DNA from: VFMC01 sp039796935 | Lineage (GTDB): Bacteria; Actinomycetota; Acidimicrobiia; Acidimicrobiales; Ilumatobacteraceae | Assembly: GCA_039796935.1 (NCBI GenBank) | Contig: JBDKIV010000240.1 | Location: 33,773-97,772, forward strand | Direction of reading: 5' to 3' | Length of the DNA stretch: 64,000 nt | Part shown: in pieces, positions 1-8,501 of the stretch | Position numbering within the stretch: position 1 is the first letter of the stretch | Layout: each line of letters begins with the position of its first letter | Program-made: the position numbers and the translations under genes | The notes under the pieces: generated by a model | What the model saw: the letters and a program-made list of their open reading frames with translations, nothing else | The model's database searches: none | Told to the model about the DNA's origin: nothing

Positions 1-366
1 GATCTCATCGTCGGGCACCACAGTCACCTCGTCCAGCCCGTCGAGCGGGTCGGCGACATGTGGGTGGCGTTCGGTCTCGGCAATCTGGTGTCGAACCTGC
101 CGGTCCCGACCGGGATCTGGACCGAAGCCAGCCGGGACGGCGCGGTCATCGAGGTGACGGTCGAGCGCAACGCCGACGACACCGAGGTCGCCATCGCCCC
201 GCCGGTCGTTCGGGCGGTCTGGGTCGATCGCGAGGCGGGATGGGTGGTTCGCGATGTCGTCAGCGCACTCCGCGATCCCGAACTGAACGCACGACTCGGC
301 GATCAGTTGGTGACCTCCCTACGACGGACGACCGATGTCATGGGCGCTGCCGTCGCGCAGCCCTGA
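1..366 (+). CDS. CapA-family protein, C-terminal part (5' end outside window)
   Basis: The frame is open from base 1. The visible 121 residues begin with D-L-I-V-G-H-H-S-H-L-V-Q-P-V-E, the typical C-terminal metal-ligand segment of CapA/PgsA-like proteins (a calcineurin-like phosphoesterase fold linked to poly-gamma-glutamate capsule synthesis). This is followed by V-A-F-G-L-G-N-L-V-S, which is also characteristic. The rest is a short beta-rich tail ending in TGA. No catalytic statement is possible because most of the protein is missing. It is followed after 54 bases by the DUF411 gene on the same strand, so they could be co-transcribed. Confidence 0.75.
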   Translation, partial: DLIVGHHSHLVQPVERVGDMWVAFGLGNLVSNLPVPTGIWTEASRDGAVIEVTVERNADDTEVAIAPPVVRAVWVDREAGWVVRDVVSALRDPELNARLGDQLVTSLRRTTDVMGAAVAQP

Positions 367-420
367 TTTCGCCATCACGTCGACCCGTTCGGTGGGTCAT
401 CCGCGGTACGGTCGGCCACG

Positions 421-906
421 ATGAACCGCCGCAGCTTCCTGTTCGCCGCCGCCGCCTCTGCGCTCGGCGGGTCAGCGGTCGTGGTCGGCTGCGCCTCGAC
501 CGAGACGGCCCCGCGCAGCGGACGCCTGCTCGACGGGGTCTCGCTCGAGGTCCATCGCGATCCTGGTTGAGGCTGCTGCGTCGAGTGGGTCGTGTACCTG
601 CGTTCGCACGGTGCCTCGGTGAGCGACACCGAAGATGCCGACCGCGCGTCGCTGCGCGCCCGGATGGGGATCCCCGATTCGGTGGCGTCGTGCCACACCG
701 CGCTGGTGGCCGGCTACGTGGTCGAGGGCCACGTCCCGGCGCCGGCGCTGCGCCGACTACTCGACGAAGGCCCGGACGTGGTGGGCCTGGCCCTGCCAGG
801 CATGCCGGGTGACTCGCCCGGCATGGGTGGTGACGAGACCACGTGGGCCGCGCAGGACGTCCTGGCGGTCATGGCTGACGGACGCCTCAGCCGCTTCGGG
901 TACTAG
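421..906 (+). CDS. Tat-exported DUF411 lipoprotein, predicted selenoprotein (UGCC motif, TGA at 568-570)
   Basis: Read through one in-frame TGA, this gives 161 residues that match the DUF411 (metal-binding) family along their full length. Residues 1-24 form a twin-arginine lipoprotein signal (NRRSFL, lipobox V-V-G-C24). The thiol motif follows as D-P-G-U50-G-C52-C53-V-E-W, where the family normally has C-G-C-C. Next come S-C-H-T, G-Y-V-V-E-G-H-V-P and the diagnostic P-G-M-P-G-D-S-P-G-M. The TGA stands exactly at the first motif cysteine, and homology continues without frame change for 111 residues to TAG, so it is unlikely to be a real stop. DUF411 proteins are thought to bind copper or similar metals outside the membrane. 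A hairpin at 582-606 fits a bacterial SECIS. The start is set by the Tat signal; no strong ribosome site is visible. The alternatives are a nonsense mutation or a sequencing error. Confidence 0.8.
582..606 (+). promoter_or_regulatory. Candidate bacterial SECIS hairpin for the DUF411 selenoprotein
   Basis: Bases 582-587 (CGAGTG) pair with 601-606 (CGTTCG), allowing two G-U pairs. Bases 588-590 (GGT) pair with 596-598 (ACC). A two-base bulge (TG, 599-600) lies on the 3' side and the five-base apical loop is CGTGT. The loop lies 21-25 bases after the TGA, within the 16-37 range usual for bacterial SECIS elements, and has a G at its second position. E. coli fdhF SECIS also has a bulge in the upper stem. 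Found by hand pairing; no folding energy was computed. Confidence 0.55.
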
Positions 907-949
907 ACGAGGGCGTGCTGTCACCCCGTCGACCGGTCGAACGAGCGGG

Positions 950-1372
950 TTAGACCGTCTTGACGATGTGGACGTCGCAGGGTGCGTGGTGGGCCACGGT
1001 GTTGGCCACGCTGCCGAGCACACGACCGATTCCCTGCATGCGGCGGTTGCCGACCACGATCATCCGTGCCTCGACCTCTCGGGCCCGTTCGATGAGGACA
1101 TCGGCAGGCTTGCCGTCGCCGGCGCTCACCTCGATGTCGGACACGATCGCCCGAAGCCGCGCTGCGACATTGGTGGCGGTCTGCAGCGCGTCTTCGGCCG
1201 AGCCGATCACCCATCGCTCGCTGCCGATCTCGACCACCTCGACATCGTTGCGGTCGAATGCGCTGACGATGTCGAGTCGTGCGCCCAAGGCCGCGGCGAG
1301 CTCGGCCGCTTCGTGCGCCGCCTTCAGTGCCGTCTCGCTCGCGTCGACTCCGACCACGATCACGTTGGCCAT
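950..1372 (-). CDS. Universal stress protein (UspA family)
   Basis: This encodes 140 residues. The N-terminus is M-A-N-V-I-V-V-G-V-D-A-S-E, the usual first strand and nucleotide contact of single-domain Usp proteins. The C-terminal part, G-N-R-R-M-Q-G-I-G-R-V-L-G-S-V-A-N, resembles the ATP-binding G-x2-G-x9-G-S signature. It is therefore probably an ATP-binding cytosolic stress protein. The ATG at 1372 is chosen because GGGAGG lies just upstream; the longer open frame has no family similarity. It converges on the DUF411 gene with a 43-base gap and is not overlapped by anything. Confidence 0.9.
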   Translation of the reverse strand: MANVIVVGVDASETALKAAHEAAELAAALGARLDIVSAFDRNDVEVVEIGSERWVIGSAEDALQTATNVAARLRAIVSDIEVSAGDGKPADVLIERAREVEARMIVVGNRRMQGIGRVLGSVANTVAHHAPCDVHIVKTV

Positions 1373-1427
1373 GGATTTCCCTCCCCACGATCGGCACGAT
1401 GCCGAACCGTCAGGGTAGACGGTGACG

Positions 1428-3989
1428 TCACGGCTGGGCGAGGAGCTGTTCGATGATCCCGACGGCGAAGCCCGGCATCCCGTCGGCTGCTGCCATCCGC
1501 GAGAGCTCGGCGCGGAGCAGCACTCGGCGGTCGTCGTCGAAGCGCTGGAACTGCAGCAGGTCACCGACCAGGCGCACGGCGAGCCCGGCGTTCACGGGCA
1601 TCAGCTCGATCAACTCGTCGGTGAAGAGGCGATAGCCCGCCCCGGACCGGTCGTGGAAGACCGTCCGATTGCGGGTGGCGAAGGGGAACCAGACCGCCAT
1701 CACTCTCGAACGATCGCTCCGGTCGTAGAGCGGACCGGCCGCCAGTCGGGCGACTCGCGCGATGGTGTCGCTCCGGCGCGCGCCCGACTGGGCGCGGAGC
1801 CACCGGTCGACGAGCTTCGGCGACGCTTCCCACCGCCGGAACGTCATCTCGACGAGCGCATCGGCGTCGACGGCATCGAGATGCAGCAACTGGCCGAGCG
1901 CCCGCACGGACCGAGTGGCATCGGCCGAGTCGAGCTGCGCCCGCGCGGCGGCGAGCGCCTCGTCCGAGCCGGTCGCGACGAGCAGGGCGAGGACCGGCTC
2001 GACGAGCGACCGGGCGGCGATCTGATCGGCACGGTACCCGCCGACGACCCCGGCATCGGTCTGGCGCACGAGGTCGAGGAGGTCGTCGTGGAGCGCAGAT
2101 CCCAGCACCGTGCGAAGGTGTGCCAGCCCGCCGCCGACCCCGTCGACATCGATGCGCGGCTCGCGATCACCCAGCATGAACTCGTCGGGCACGGCCAGCA
2201 ACTGCGCGAGCAGCATGGGTTCGGTGCCGCCGCGACGGATCAGGTCGCGCAGGGCGGCGGCGAGCGCGTCGAGGCAGGGCTGAGCGGCGGCGGTGTCACC
2301 GTGCCGGTGCGCATCGATCGCTGCGATCATCAGCTCTTCCGATGCCCACCAGCGCACATAGGCGTCGTCGTCGTGGCGGACCAGTGCGGCGAGATGCTCG
2401 ACCGGGAGCGCGCAGGTGAGATCGACCGGTGCCGAGTAGCCCCGCAGCGGCGAGACGACGAGTGCCTCGGCCGGGGTGTCGGCGTCGGGTCGCAGCACCC
2501 ACCGGGCCTCCCGGCCGCTGAGCACCTCGGTCCGAGGTGCGCTGGCTCGACGGCCGTCGAGCGTGCGCAGTGCGAGCACGACCGGCATGGCGAGTGGCGG
2601 GTCGTCGGTGAGGGCGTCGGTCCGTCGAGCGTCGACGACCACCGCGCCGTCCTCGTGCCCGACGGTCAGCTCGAGCGACGGCCGGCCGGCGGTGACGAAC
2701 CAGCGCGCGACCCCGTCGATCGCGGCGGCACGGTCGGGTGCGAGTTCACGAGCGAGTCCGACGAACTCGTCGACGCCGGTGGACGCCAGGTCGTAGCGGC
2801 GGACGAACTCGGCGAACACCGCCGCCCACGTCTGCTCGCCGAGCAGCGTGCGCAGCATCCCGAAGATCTCGGCACCCTTCAGGTAGGTGGTGCGCGTGTA
2901 GAGCTGCGACGGATCGTCCACCTCTCCGCGGAGCACCGGAGCGCCCATCGTCAGCTCTTCGGGGAACTGCAGCCGACGCAGGTCGAGCACGTCCATCACC
3001 CGGCCGACCGGCCCGAGCCAGTGCCGCCGGTAGTCGTTCTGCCCCATCAAGACGGTGAGGCCTTCCTTCAGCGCCAGCTGACCCCACGACCGCACCGTCA
3101 CACGGTTGCCGCGCACGTGATGGCCGTATTCGTGGGCGATGTTGGCGCAGATGAGGAGCAGGTCGTCGTCGACATGACCACGCTGGTCGACGACGAGGAT
3201 CGACGACTCGAAGAACATGAGGCCGTGGTACTCGGTGGCGTCCGGGTATCCCGGGATGGCGACGAAGGTGAGTACGTCGAGGTCGTGCTCGACACCGCCG
3301 TTCGCCTCGTCGAACGCCATCACGTCGGCCATCCGCTCGAGCGCGAACTCCGAGCCGTCGATCTGGTCGGGGAGCGCCGCGACACGCAGGTCGACCCGGC
3401 GACCCGAGCGCGTGATGTACGGCTGTGACACCACGCGGAGATCGCCCGCCACGAACGAGAACAGATAGGTCGGTTTCGGTACCGGATCGTCGAAGCGCGC
3501 CCAGTGACGACCGTCGGGCAGCGTGCCCTGCTCGACGAGATGCCCGTTCGAGAGCAGCACGGGGAACGACTCGCGCTCACCCACCAGCGTGACGTCGAAG
3601 GTGGCGCGCTGGTGGGGCGCGTCGACGGCGTAGGTGATCCGCCGGAACCCGTGCGGTTCGCAGGTGCTGCTCAGCAGCTCGGGACGGGCCGTGATGCCCG
3701 CATCATTGATGCCTCCGGGCACGACGTTCACCGAGGTGCCCACCACGTGATCACCGGGGGTGAGCGAGACCGTCAGCGTTCGATCGGTCTGCTGGTAGCG
3801 ATCGGACGCCACGACCTCGCCGTCGATGCGCACCTCGAGCAGTTCGAGGCCACGCCCGTCGAGCACGAGGGGCACCTCGGCCGGGCCGTCTCCCGACGGC
3901 ATCGAGACGTGGAGGTCGGTGTCGACCCCGACCCGGTGTGCGCTCAGATCGAGGCGCATCGTCACGTGGTCGACACGCCACGTGGACAT
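1428..3989 (-). CDS. M1-family zinc aminopeptidase
   Basis: This encodes 853 residues, the usual size for M1 aminopeptidases. The zinc site is H286-E-Y-G-H290 followed after 18 residues by E309 in A-L-K-E-G, matching HEXXH-x18-E. The N-terminal third is beta-rich, as in the family's bowl domain. The exopeptidase GAMEN segment is degenerate (Y-H-G-L-M-F-F-E-S), so substrate preference is open. No signal peptide is visible, so it is probably cytosolic and trims peptides to amino acids. The ATG overlaps the stop of the upstream aminotransferase gene (TGATG), so translation is probably coupled. The pair is transcribed from the divergent promoter that carries the operator at 5323. Confidence 0.88.
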   Translation of the reverse strand: MSTWRVDHVTMRLDLSAHRVGVDTDLHVSMPSGDGPAEVPLVLDGRGLELLEVRIDGEVVASDRYQQTDRTLTVSLTPGDHVVGTSVNVVPGGINDAGITARPELLSSTCEPHGFRRITYAVDAPHQRATFDVTLVGERESFPVLLSNGHLVEQGTLPDGRHWARFDDPVPKPTYLFSFVAGDLRVVSQPYITRSGRRVDLRVAALPDQIDGSEFALERMADVMAFDEANGGVEHDLDVLTFVAIPGYPDATEYHGLMFFESSILVVDQRGHVDDDLLLICANIAHEYGHHVRGNRVTVRSWGQLALKEGLTVLMGQNDYRRHWLGPVGRVMDVLDLRRLQFPEELTMGAPVLRGEVDDPSQLYTRTTYLKGAEIFGMLRTLLGEQTWAAVFAEFVRRYDLASTGVDEFVGLARELAPDRAAAIDGVARWFVTAGRPSLELTVGHEDGAVVVDARRTDALTDDPPLAMPVVLALRTLDGRRASAPRTEVLSGREARWVLRPDADTPAEALVVSPLRGYSAPVDLTCALPVEHLAALVRHDDDAYVRWWASEELMIAAIDAHRHGDTAAAQPCLDALAAALRDLIRRGGTEPMLLAQLLAVPDEFMLGDREPRIDVDGVGGGLAHLRTVLGSALHDDLLDLVRQTDAGVVGGYRADQIAARSLVEPVLALLVATGSDEALAAARAQLDSADATRSVRALGQLLHLDAVDADALVEMTFRRWEASPKLVDRWLRAQSGARRSDTIARVARLAAGPLYDRSDRSRVMAVWFPFATRNRTVFHDRSGAGYRLFTDELIELMPVNAGLAVRLVGDLLQFQRFDDDRRVLLRAELSRMAAADGMPGFAVGIIEQLLAQP

Positions 3990-5287
3990 CAGCGGCGCCC
4001 GAGGAACTCGCCGACCAGGCCGACCACCGTGTCGATCTCGTCGAGTGTGTTGTAGTGCGTCGGCCCGATCCGTACGACCCCGCCCTGGTCGGCCAGGCCG
4101 AGCCACTCGACGACCGGCAACGCGTACGAGTGTCCGTTCCACACGTAGACGCCGTGGGTGTCGAGGAAGGTGGCCATCTCGGCGGGCACCATGCCCTCCG
4201 CGGTGATCGACACGGTGGGCACCCGGCGGCCGAACGCGGCGGGGTCGGTGATGCCGTGCACCCGGACCCCGTCGATCTGCTGCAGGCCGGCGACGAGGCG
4301 CTCGCTGAGGAGCTCTTCGTAGTGGGCCATCGCTGCGAGGCCGGCGTGGATGTCGCGGGTCCGCTCACGCAGATCGGCGGTGCTGGGCCGATGGGCGCCG
4401 CCCATCTCGGTGCCCACCCACTGGAGGTACTCGAGCGCTCCGATCGTGCCGGCCTGGCCCTCGAGTGACTGCGTGCCGGTCTCCCACCTGTCGGGGCTCT
4501 CGTCGGGCACCACGCGCAACTTGTAGGAGGGGAGCGAATCGAGGAGTTCGCTGCGACCGAACAGCACACCCTGGTGCGGGCCGTAGAACTTGTAGGCCGA
4601 GCAGACGAGGAAATCGCACCCCAACGCCTGGACGTCGATCGGCCCGTGCGGTGCGTACTGCACGGCGTCGATGTAGGTCATCGCACCGGCGGCGCCGAGC
4701 ATGCGGCAGGCGGCGGCGACGGGGTTGATCGTGCCGAGGAGGTTGCTGGCGTAGTTGATGGCGGCGAACTTCGTCCTGGGCGTGATCAGCGCGGCGAGTT
4801 CGTCGAGGTCGAGTTCGTACGTGTCACGGTCGAATCCCCAGGTCTTCACCACCAGTCCACGCTCGGCGGCCATCGTGCGCCACGGGGTGTTGTTCCCCTC
4901 GTGCTCCATCGAGGTGATGATGATCTCGTCGCCCTCGGAGAACGTGGGGCCGAGCACCCGGGCCATCATGAAGGTCAGGGTCGTCATGTTCGGACCGAAC
5001 ACGACCTCGTGGGGACCGGCGGCGTTGAAGAAGTCGGCCATCGCCAGGTGCGACCGCTCGACCAGATCGGTGGATTCGCGCGAGGTGCGGAAGTTGCCGT
5101 GCATGTTGGCCTTGAAGTCGACGAGCGCCTCGCGCATCCGGTCGAGGACCTGCACGGGTACCTGGGTCCCGGCCGGGTTGTCGAGATAGACGCGGGGCCG
5201 GGTCGGGTCGTGGGGCAGCGACAACGCCGGGAACTGGGCGCGGAGCGTGTCGAGGTGCAGGGAATGGCTGGAGGAGTTCGCGGTCAC
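3989..5287 (-). CDS. Class V aminotransferase-fold PLP enzyme, cysteine-desulfurase-like (VC1184 type)
   Basis: This encodes 432 residues. The PLP lysine is K233 in C-S-A-Y-K-F-Y-G-P-H, and the substrate-binding region Y-L-D-N-P-A-G-T-Q lies near residue 35. This fits the VC1184 subgroup of class V enzymes, annotated as cysteine-desulfurase-like but without proven activity. Possible reactions are a desulfurase, lyase or transaminase step on an amino acid. The GTG at 5287 is preceded by GGAAAG. The upstream extension of the open frame lies antisense to the serine hydrolase and is rejected. It is first in a two-gene operon with the M1 peptidase, and the operator 36 bases upstream suggests control by the block's regulator. 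Confidence 0.85.
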   Translation of the reverse strand: MTANSSSHSLHLDTLRAQFPALSLPHDPTRPRVYLDNPAGTQVPVQVLDRMREALVDFKANMHGNFRTSRESTDLVERSHLAMADFFNAAGPHEVVFGPNMTTLTFMMARVLGPTFSEGDEIIITSMEHEGNNTPWRTMAAERGLVVKTWGFDRDTYELDLDELAALITPRTKFAAINYASNLLGTINPVAAACRMLGAAGAMTYIDAVQYAPHGPIDVQALGCDFLVCSAYKFYGPHQGVLFGRSELLDSLPSYKLRVVPDESPDRWETGTQSLEGQAGTIGALEYLQWVGTEMGGAHRPSTADLRERTRDIHAGLAAMAHYEELLSERLVAGLQQIDGVRVHGITDPAAFGRRVPTVSITAEGMVPAEMATFLDTHGVYVWNGHSYALPVVEWLGLADQGGVVRIGPTHYNTLDEIDTVVGLVGEFLGRR

Positions 5288-5322
5288 GTGGTCATCTTTC
5301 CGGTCGGACTGCTGGCGTCGTC

Positions 5323-5337
5323 TTGTACGGTGTGCAA
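5323..5337. promoter_or_regulatory. Operator copy 1 of a shared palindrome (TTGTACGGTGTGCAA)
   Basis: This is an imperfect palindrome in the 60-base divergent promoter between the class V aminotransferase and the first serine hydrolase. It matches the reverse complement of the copies at 6757 and 19648 in 13 of 15 positions. The site sits 11 bases before the serine hydrolase ATG, so a bound protein would block both directions. Confidence 0.65.
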
Positions 5338-5347
5338 CAGTAGCGCG

Positions 5348-6760
5348 ATGGAAGACAGCGAGTCGCGCCAGCGTGCCGTCGAGCACGGGTTGGTGCCGAT
5401 CGTGCGGATCGCCGATCATCCGGTGCACTGGACCATCGACGAACGCCTGCAGCACTACGCCTGCCCGGGCGCGGCCGTGGCCGTCATGCACGACGGACGA
5501 CTCGACTGGGCGGCCGGATACGGCGTGCGCGACGTCGACCAGCCCGGTCCCGTGGGCCCCGACACGGTGTTCATGGTGGCATCGTGCAGCAAGCCCGTCA
5601 CGGCGATGCTCGTGCTCCAGCAGGTCGAGCGAGGAGCGCTCGACCTCGACACCGACGTCAACCGCTATCTGCGCCGATGGCAGGTGCCTGTCGACGAGTT
5701 CACGAGCGAGCAACCCGTGACGCTGCGCCACATCCTCAGCCACACCGCCGGCCTGACCGTCAACGGGTTCGGCGTCACCCCGCGCGACGGCCGACCGGTC
5801 GCCACGTCGCTCGATCTGTTGAACGGAACACCACCGTCGGCAGAGCGACCGGTACGCGTCGACAAGCACTACGACGGGACGAGTCGCTACTCGGGGGGTG
5901 GCTACGTCATCGCCCAGTTCGTGCTCGAGGACGTGCTGGGCACCGACTTCGCCGACCTCGCCCAGACCACGCTCTTCGGGCCGCTGGGCATGACCAACTC
6001 GACGTTCCGCCACCCTCTGCCCGAGCGGTTCCACCACGATGTCGCATCGGGTCACGGCGACGACGGCCGGGCGCATGCCGGCGGCTGGATGCTCTCGAGC
6101 GAGATGGCGGCGGGCGGATTGTTCAGCACGGCACGCGACTACGCGACGTTCCTGCTCGCCTGCCGCGCCTCGTTCCACGGCGAACGCGGCGCACCGCTCG
6201 GGCGGTCACTCGCCCGCGAGATGATGACGCGTCACGACCGCGGCGAGTTCGGTCTGGGCGTACGGGTCCTCGGAAACGATTCGACCGCTCGTTTCAACCA
6301 CGGCGGCTCGAACGACGGCTACCAGAGCGAGACCAACACGTACCTCGAATCGGGCGATGGGGCCGTCGTGCTCACCAACGCCACCTCCGGCCTGTTCCTG
6401 TACCGCGAGATCCACAACGGCATCGCCGAGGTCTACGACTGGCCCGAGTACCTGCTCACCCCGAAGCGTCTGCGCACGCTCAGCGACGACGAGATGCAGC
6501 GCTACGTCGGGTCGTACCGCATCAAGATCGGTATCGAACTGCCCTTCATCGAGGTCTGGGTCGAGGACGGACGCCTGCTCAGCCAGGTGCCCGGCCTGCG
6601 CTTCGGTGTGCAGGAGACGTTCTGCGACGAACACGGCGTGCTGTTCCAGCAGACGGGTCCGTTCGAGACCTACGTCGAGTTCGGGCCCGATGGCCGAGCC
6701 CAGGAACTGGCCGTCCGCGAGGGAGCGGTCGAGTTCATCCGTGCCGAACGAGTCTCTTGA
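5348..6760 (+). CDS. Serine hydrolase of the beta-lactamase class C / penicillin-binding type (1)
   Basis: This encodes 470 residues. The nucleophile motif is S79-C-S-K82 in M-V-A-S-C-S-K-P-V-T, the second motif region is R-Y-S-G-G-G-Y, and H-G-G stands at the third. H-I-L-S-H-T-A-G-L is typical of the group. Such proteins include esterases, D-aminopeptidases and MlrB-like peptidases as well as beta-lactamases. A C-terminal domain of about 100 residues follows the catalytic domain. No signal peptide is seen, so a cytosolic peptidase or amidase is more likely than a drug-resistance role. The gene is divergent from the aminotransferase and 46 bases ahead of the peptide-binding protein gene. Its stop lies inside the next operator. 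Confidence 0.85.
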   Translation: MEDSESRQRAVEHGLVPIVRIADHPVHWTIDERLQHYACPGAAVAVMHDGRLDWAAGYGVRDVDQPGPVGPDTVFMVASCSKPVTAMLVLQQVERGALDLDTDVNRYLRRWQVPVDEFTSEQPVTLRHILSHTAGLTVNGFGVTPRDGRPVATSLDLLNGTPPSAERPVRVDKHYDGTSRYSGGGYVIAQFVLEDVLGTDFADLAQTTLFGPLGMTNSTFRHPLPERFHHDVASGHGDDGRAHAGGWMLSSEMAAGGLFSTARDYATFLLACRASFHGERGAPLGRSLAREMMTRHDRGEFGLGVRVLGNDSTARFNHGGSNDGYQSETNTYLESGDGAVVLTNATSGLFLYREIHNGIAEVYDWPEYLLTPKRLRTLSDDEMQRYVGSYRIKIGIELPFIEVWVEDGRLLSQVPGLRFGVQETFCDEHGVLFQQTGPFETYVEFGPDGRAQELAVREGAVEFIRAERVS

Positions 6761-6771
6761 ACAGCGTACAA
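6757..6771. promoter_or_regulatory. Operator copy 2 of the shared palindrome (TTGAACAGCGTACAA)
   Basis: This is identical over 17 bases (TC plus the 15-mer) to the copy at 19648. It overlaps the stop codon of the serine hydrolase and lies 35 bases before the start of the ABC substrate-binding gene, the expected place for a repressor site controlling the transporter. Confidence 0.7.
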
Positions 6772-6806
6772 TCCTGACCGAAGGTCACTGACAGGGGGAG
6801 CCAACC

Positions 6807-8501
6807 ATGACCAACCTCATTCGCCGGTCCCGCGCCCGTTCGCGCGGCCTCGCCGGGCTGGCGGCACTCGCCGTTCTCGCCGCTGCGTGCGGCGGGAACG
6901 ATCCGGCCGCATCGAGCACGACCGCGGCGCCCGAGGTGACCAGCGCCTCGAGCGAACCGCCGGCCACGGAAGCCCCGGTGTTCACCAATGCGCCGACGAC
7001 CACCAACCCCGAGATCGTCGCCACACCGGGCGGCACACTCACCATCGCCCTCGACGGCGAGTCGACCGGCTTCCACCCGCACGTCGACGCGTGGGCGAAC
7101 GCCGGCCACAACGTCGCGAAGGCCGTCTTCGAGACCCTGATGGCCTTCGACGCCTCCGGCAAGCCGGTGCCGTACCTCGCCGAGTCGATCGAGGCGAACG
7201 ACGACGCAACGGTGTGGACCATCACGCTCCGCTCGGGGATCACCTTCCACAACGGCGAGGCCTTCGATGCCGAGGCCGTCAAGCTCAACTTCGAGTCGAT
7301 CCTCGCCAGCGCCCAGTTCAAGGACCAACTCGCGCTGGTCGCCTCGTTGAACGTCGTCGACGAACTCACCCTCGACGTGACGATGAGCCAGCCATGGGGC
7401 ACGTTCCCGACGGTCCTCACCGGTGACATCGGATCGCAGGTCGGCTACATGGCCGCCCCGGCGATGCTCGCCTCACCCGACGGAGGCCGCAACCCGATCG
7501 GTACCGGACCGTTCACCTTCGTCGAATGGATCCCCGACGGACAGCTCACGGTGGCGAAGAACGCCGACTACTGGCAGGGGCCGGTGTACCTCGACGAGGT
7601 GATCTTCCGACCCATCCCCGACCCGACGAGCCGGAAGGCCGCCTTCGACGCGGGCGACGTCGACCTGTACTACACCGGCGACAGCGGTGACATCGTCGAG
7701 TATCTGGCGCAGCAAGAGGCCGGTGACGTCAACGTCACCATCGGTGCGCCCAGCAGCCCCGACGTCGTGATGTTCAACACCCGCTCGGCACCCCTCGACG
7801 ACGTCCGTGTGCGCCGCGCCCTCGTCATGGCCGTCGACATCCCCCGCCTCTACGACTACCTCGAAGCGACCGGGGTGAAGCGGCCGCTCAGCGGCCCGTA
7901 TGCCGACGACTCGTTCTGGTTCGCCGAGAGCAACTACCCCGAGTACGACCCCGCCGGGGCGAAGGCGCTCATCGACGAGTACGTGGCCGAGACCGGCACT
8001 CCCGTCGAGTTCGAGTTCGCCGGCAACCAGAGCCCGTTCCTCGTCAGCTACCAAGAGCTGTTCCAGTCGATGTGGTCCGAGATCGGCGCCACCGCCAACA
8101 TCGTCTCGCGGGCACAGAGCGAGAACGTGAATGCCGTGATCGGCGGCGACTTCCAGGTCGTGCTGTGGGGCGGTATCGGCGGCGGCGACCCCGACAAGGA
8201 CTACCAGTACTTCCACTCCAGCGGCTTCAACTTCTCGGGCTTCAACACGCCGACGATCGATGCCGCGATGGACGAGGGGCGCAGGCTGTCCGACCCGGAT
8301 GCCCGCAAGGAGCAGTACGCGATCGTCCAGCAGGAACTCGGTGACGCGGTGCCGTACATCTGGACCGGCACCAACCAGTTCGCCGTGATCGCCCAGAGCG
8401 CCGTGATGGGAGTCGCCGAGTTCATGCTGCCCGGCGACGTCGCCGGTCAGCCGCTCACCGGCGGCCAACTCTTCCTGAACGGCGTTTGGCTGATGCAGTG
8501 A
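6807..8501 (+). CDS. ABC transporter substrate-binding lipoprotein, oligopeptide type (family 5)
   Basis: This encodes 564 residues. A lipoprotein signal ends in L-A-A-A-C near residue 28. A low-complexity Ser/Thr/Ala/Pro linker of about 45 residues follows, then the extracytoplasmic solute-binding family 5 fold (G-G-T-L-T-I-A-L, later N-P-I-G-T-G-P-F and W-I-P-D-G-Q). Family 5 proteins capture di- and oligopeptides or related ligands at the outer membrane face. A strong AGGGGGA site precedes the ATG. The stop overlaps the GTG of the first permease. An operator 35 bases upstream suggests induction together with the peptidases around it. Confidence 0.92.
   Translation: MTNLIRRSRARSRGLAGLAALAVLAAACGGNDPAASSTTAAPEVTSASSEPPATEAPVFTNAPTTTNPEIVATPGGTLTIALDGESTGFHPHVDAWANAGHNVAKAVFETLMAFDASGKPVPYLAESIEANDDATVWTITLRSGITFHNGEAFDAEAVKLNFESILASAQFKDQLALVASLNVVDELTLDVTMSQPWGTFPTVLTGDIGSQVGYMAAPAMLASPDGGRNPIGTGPFTFVEWIPDGQLTVAKNADYWQGPVYLDEVIFRPIPDPTSRKAAFDAGDVDLYYTGDSGDIVEYLAQQEAGDVNVTIGAPSSPDVVMFNTRSAPLDDVRVRRALVMAVDIPRLYDYLEATGVKRPLSGPYADDSFWFAESNYPEYDPAGAKALIDEYVAETGTPVEFEFAGNQSPFLVSYQELFQSMWSEIGATANIVSRAQSENVNAVIGGDFQVVLWGGIGGGDPDKDYQYFHSSGFNFSGFNTPTIDAAMDEGRRLSDPDARKEQYAIVQQELGDAVPYIWTGTNQFAVIAQSAVMGVAEFMLPGDVAGQPLTGGQLFLNGVWLMQ

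Noticed and set aside
421..570. A short lipoprotein gene ending at the TGA at 568
   Set aside because: The family signature of DUF411 continues past the TGA in the same frame to 906, so a 49-residue product is not sensible.
1422..3428. Long plus-strand frame antisense to the M1 peptidase
   Set aside because: It has shadow-like composition rich in Arg/His/Asp without domains; the minus strand carries full M1 motifs.
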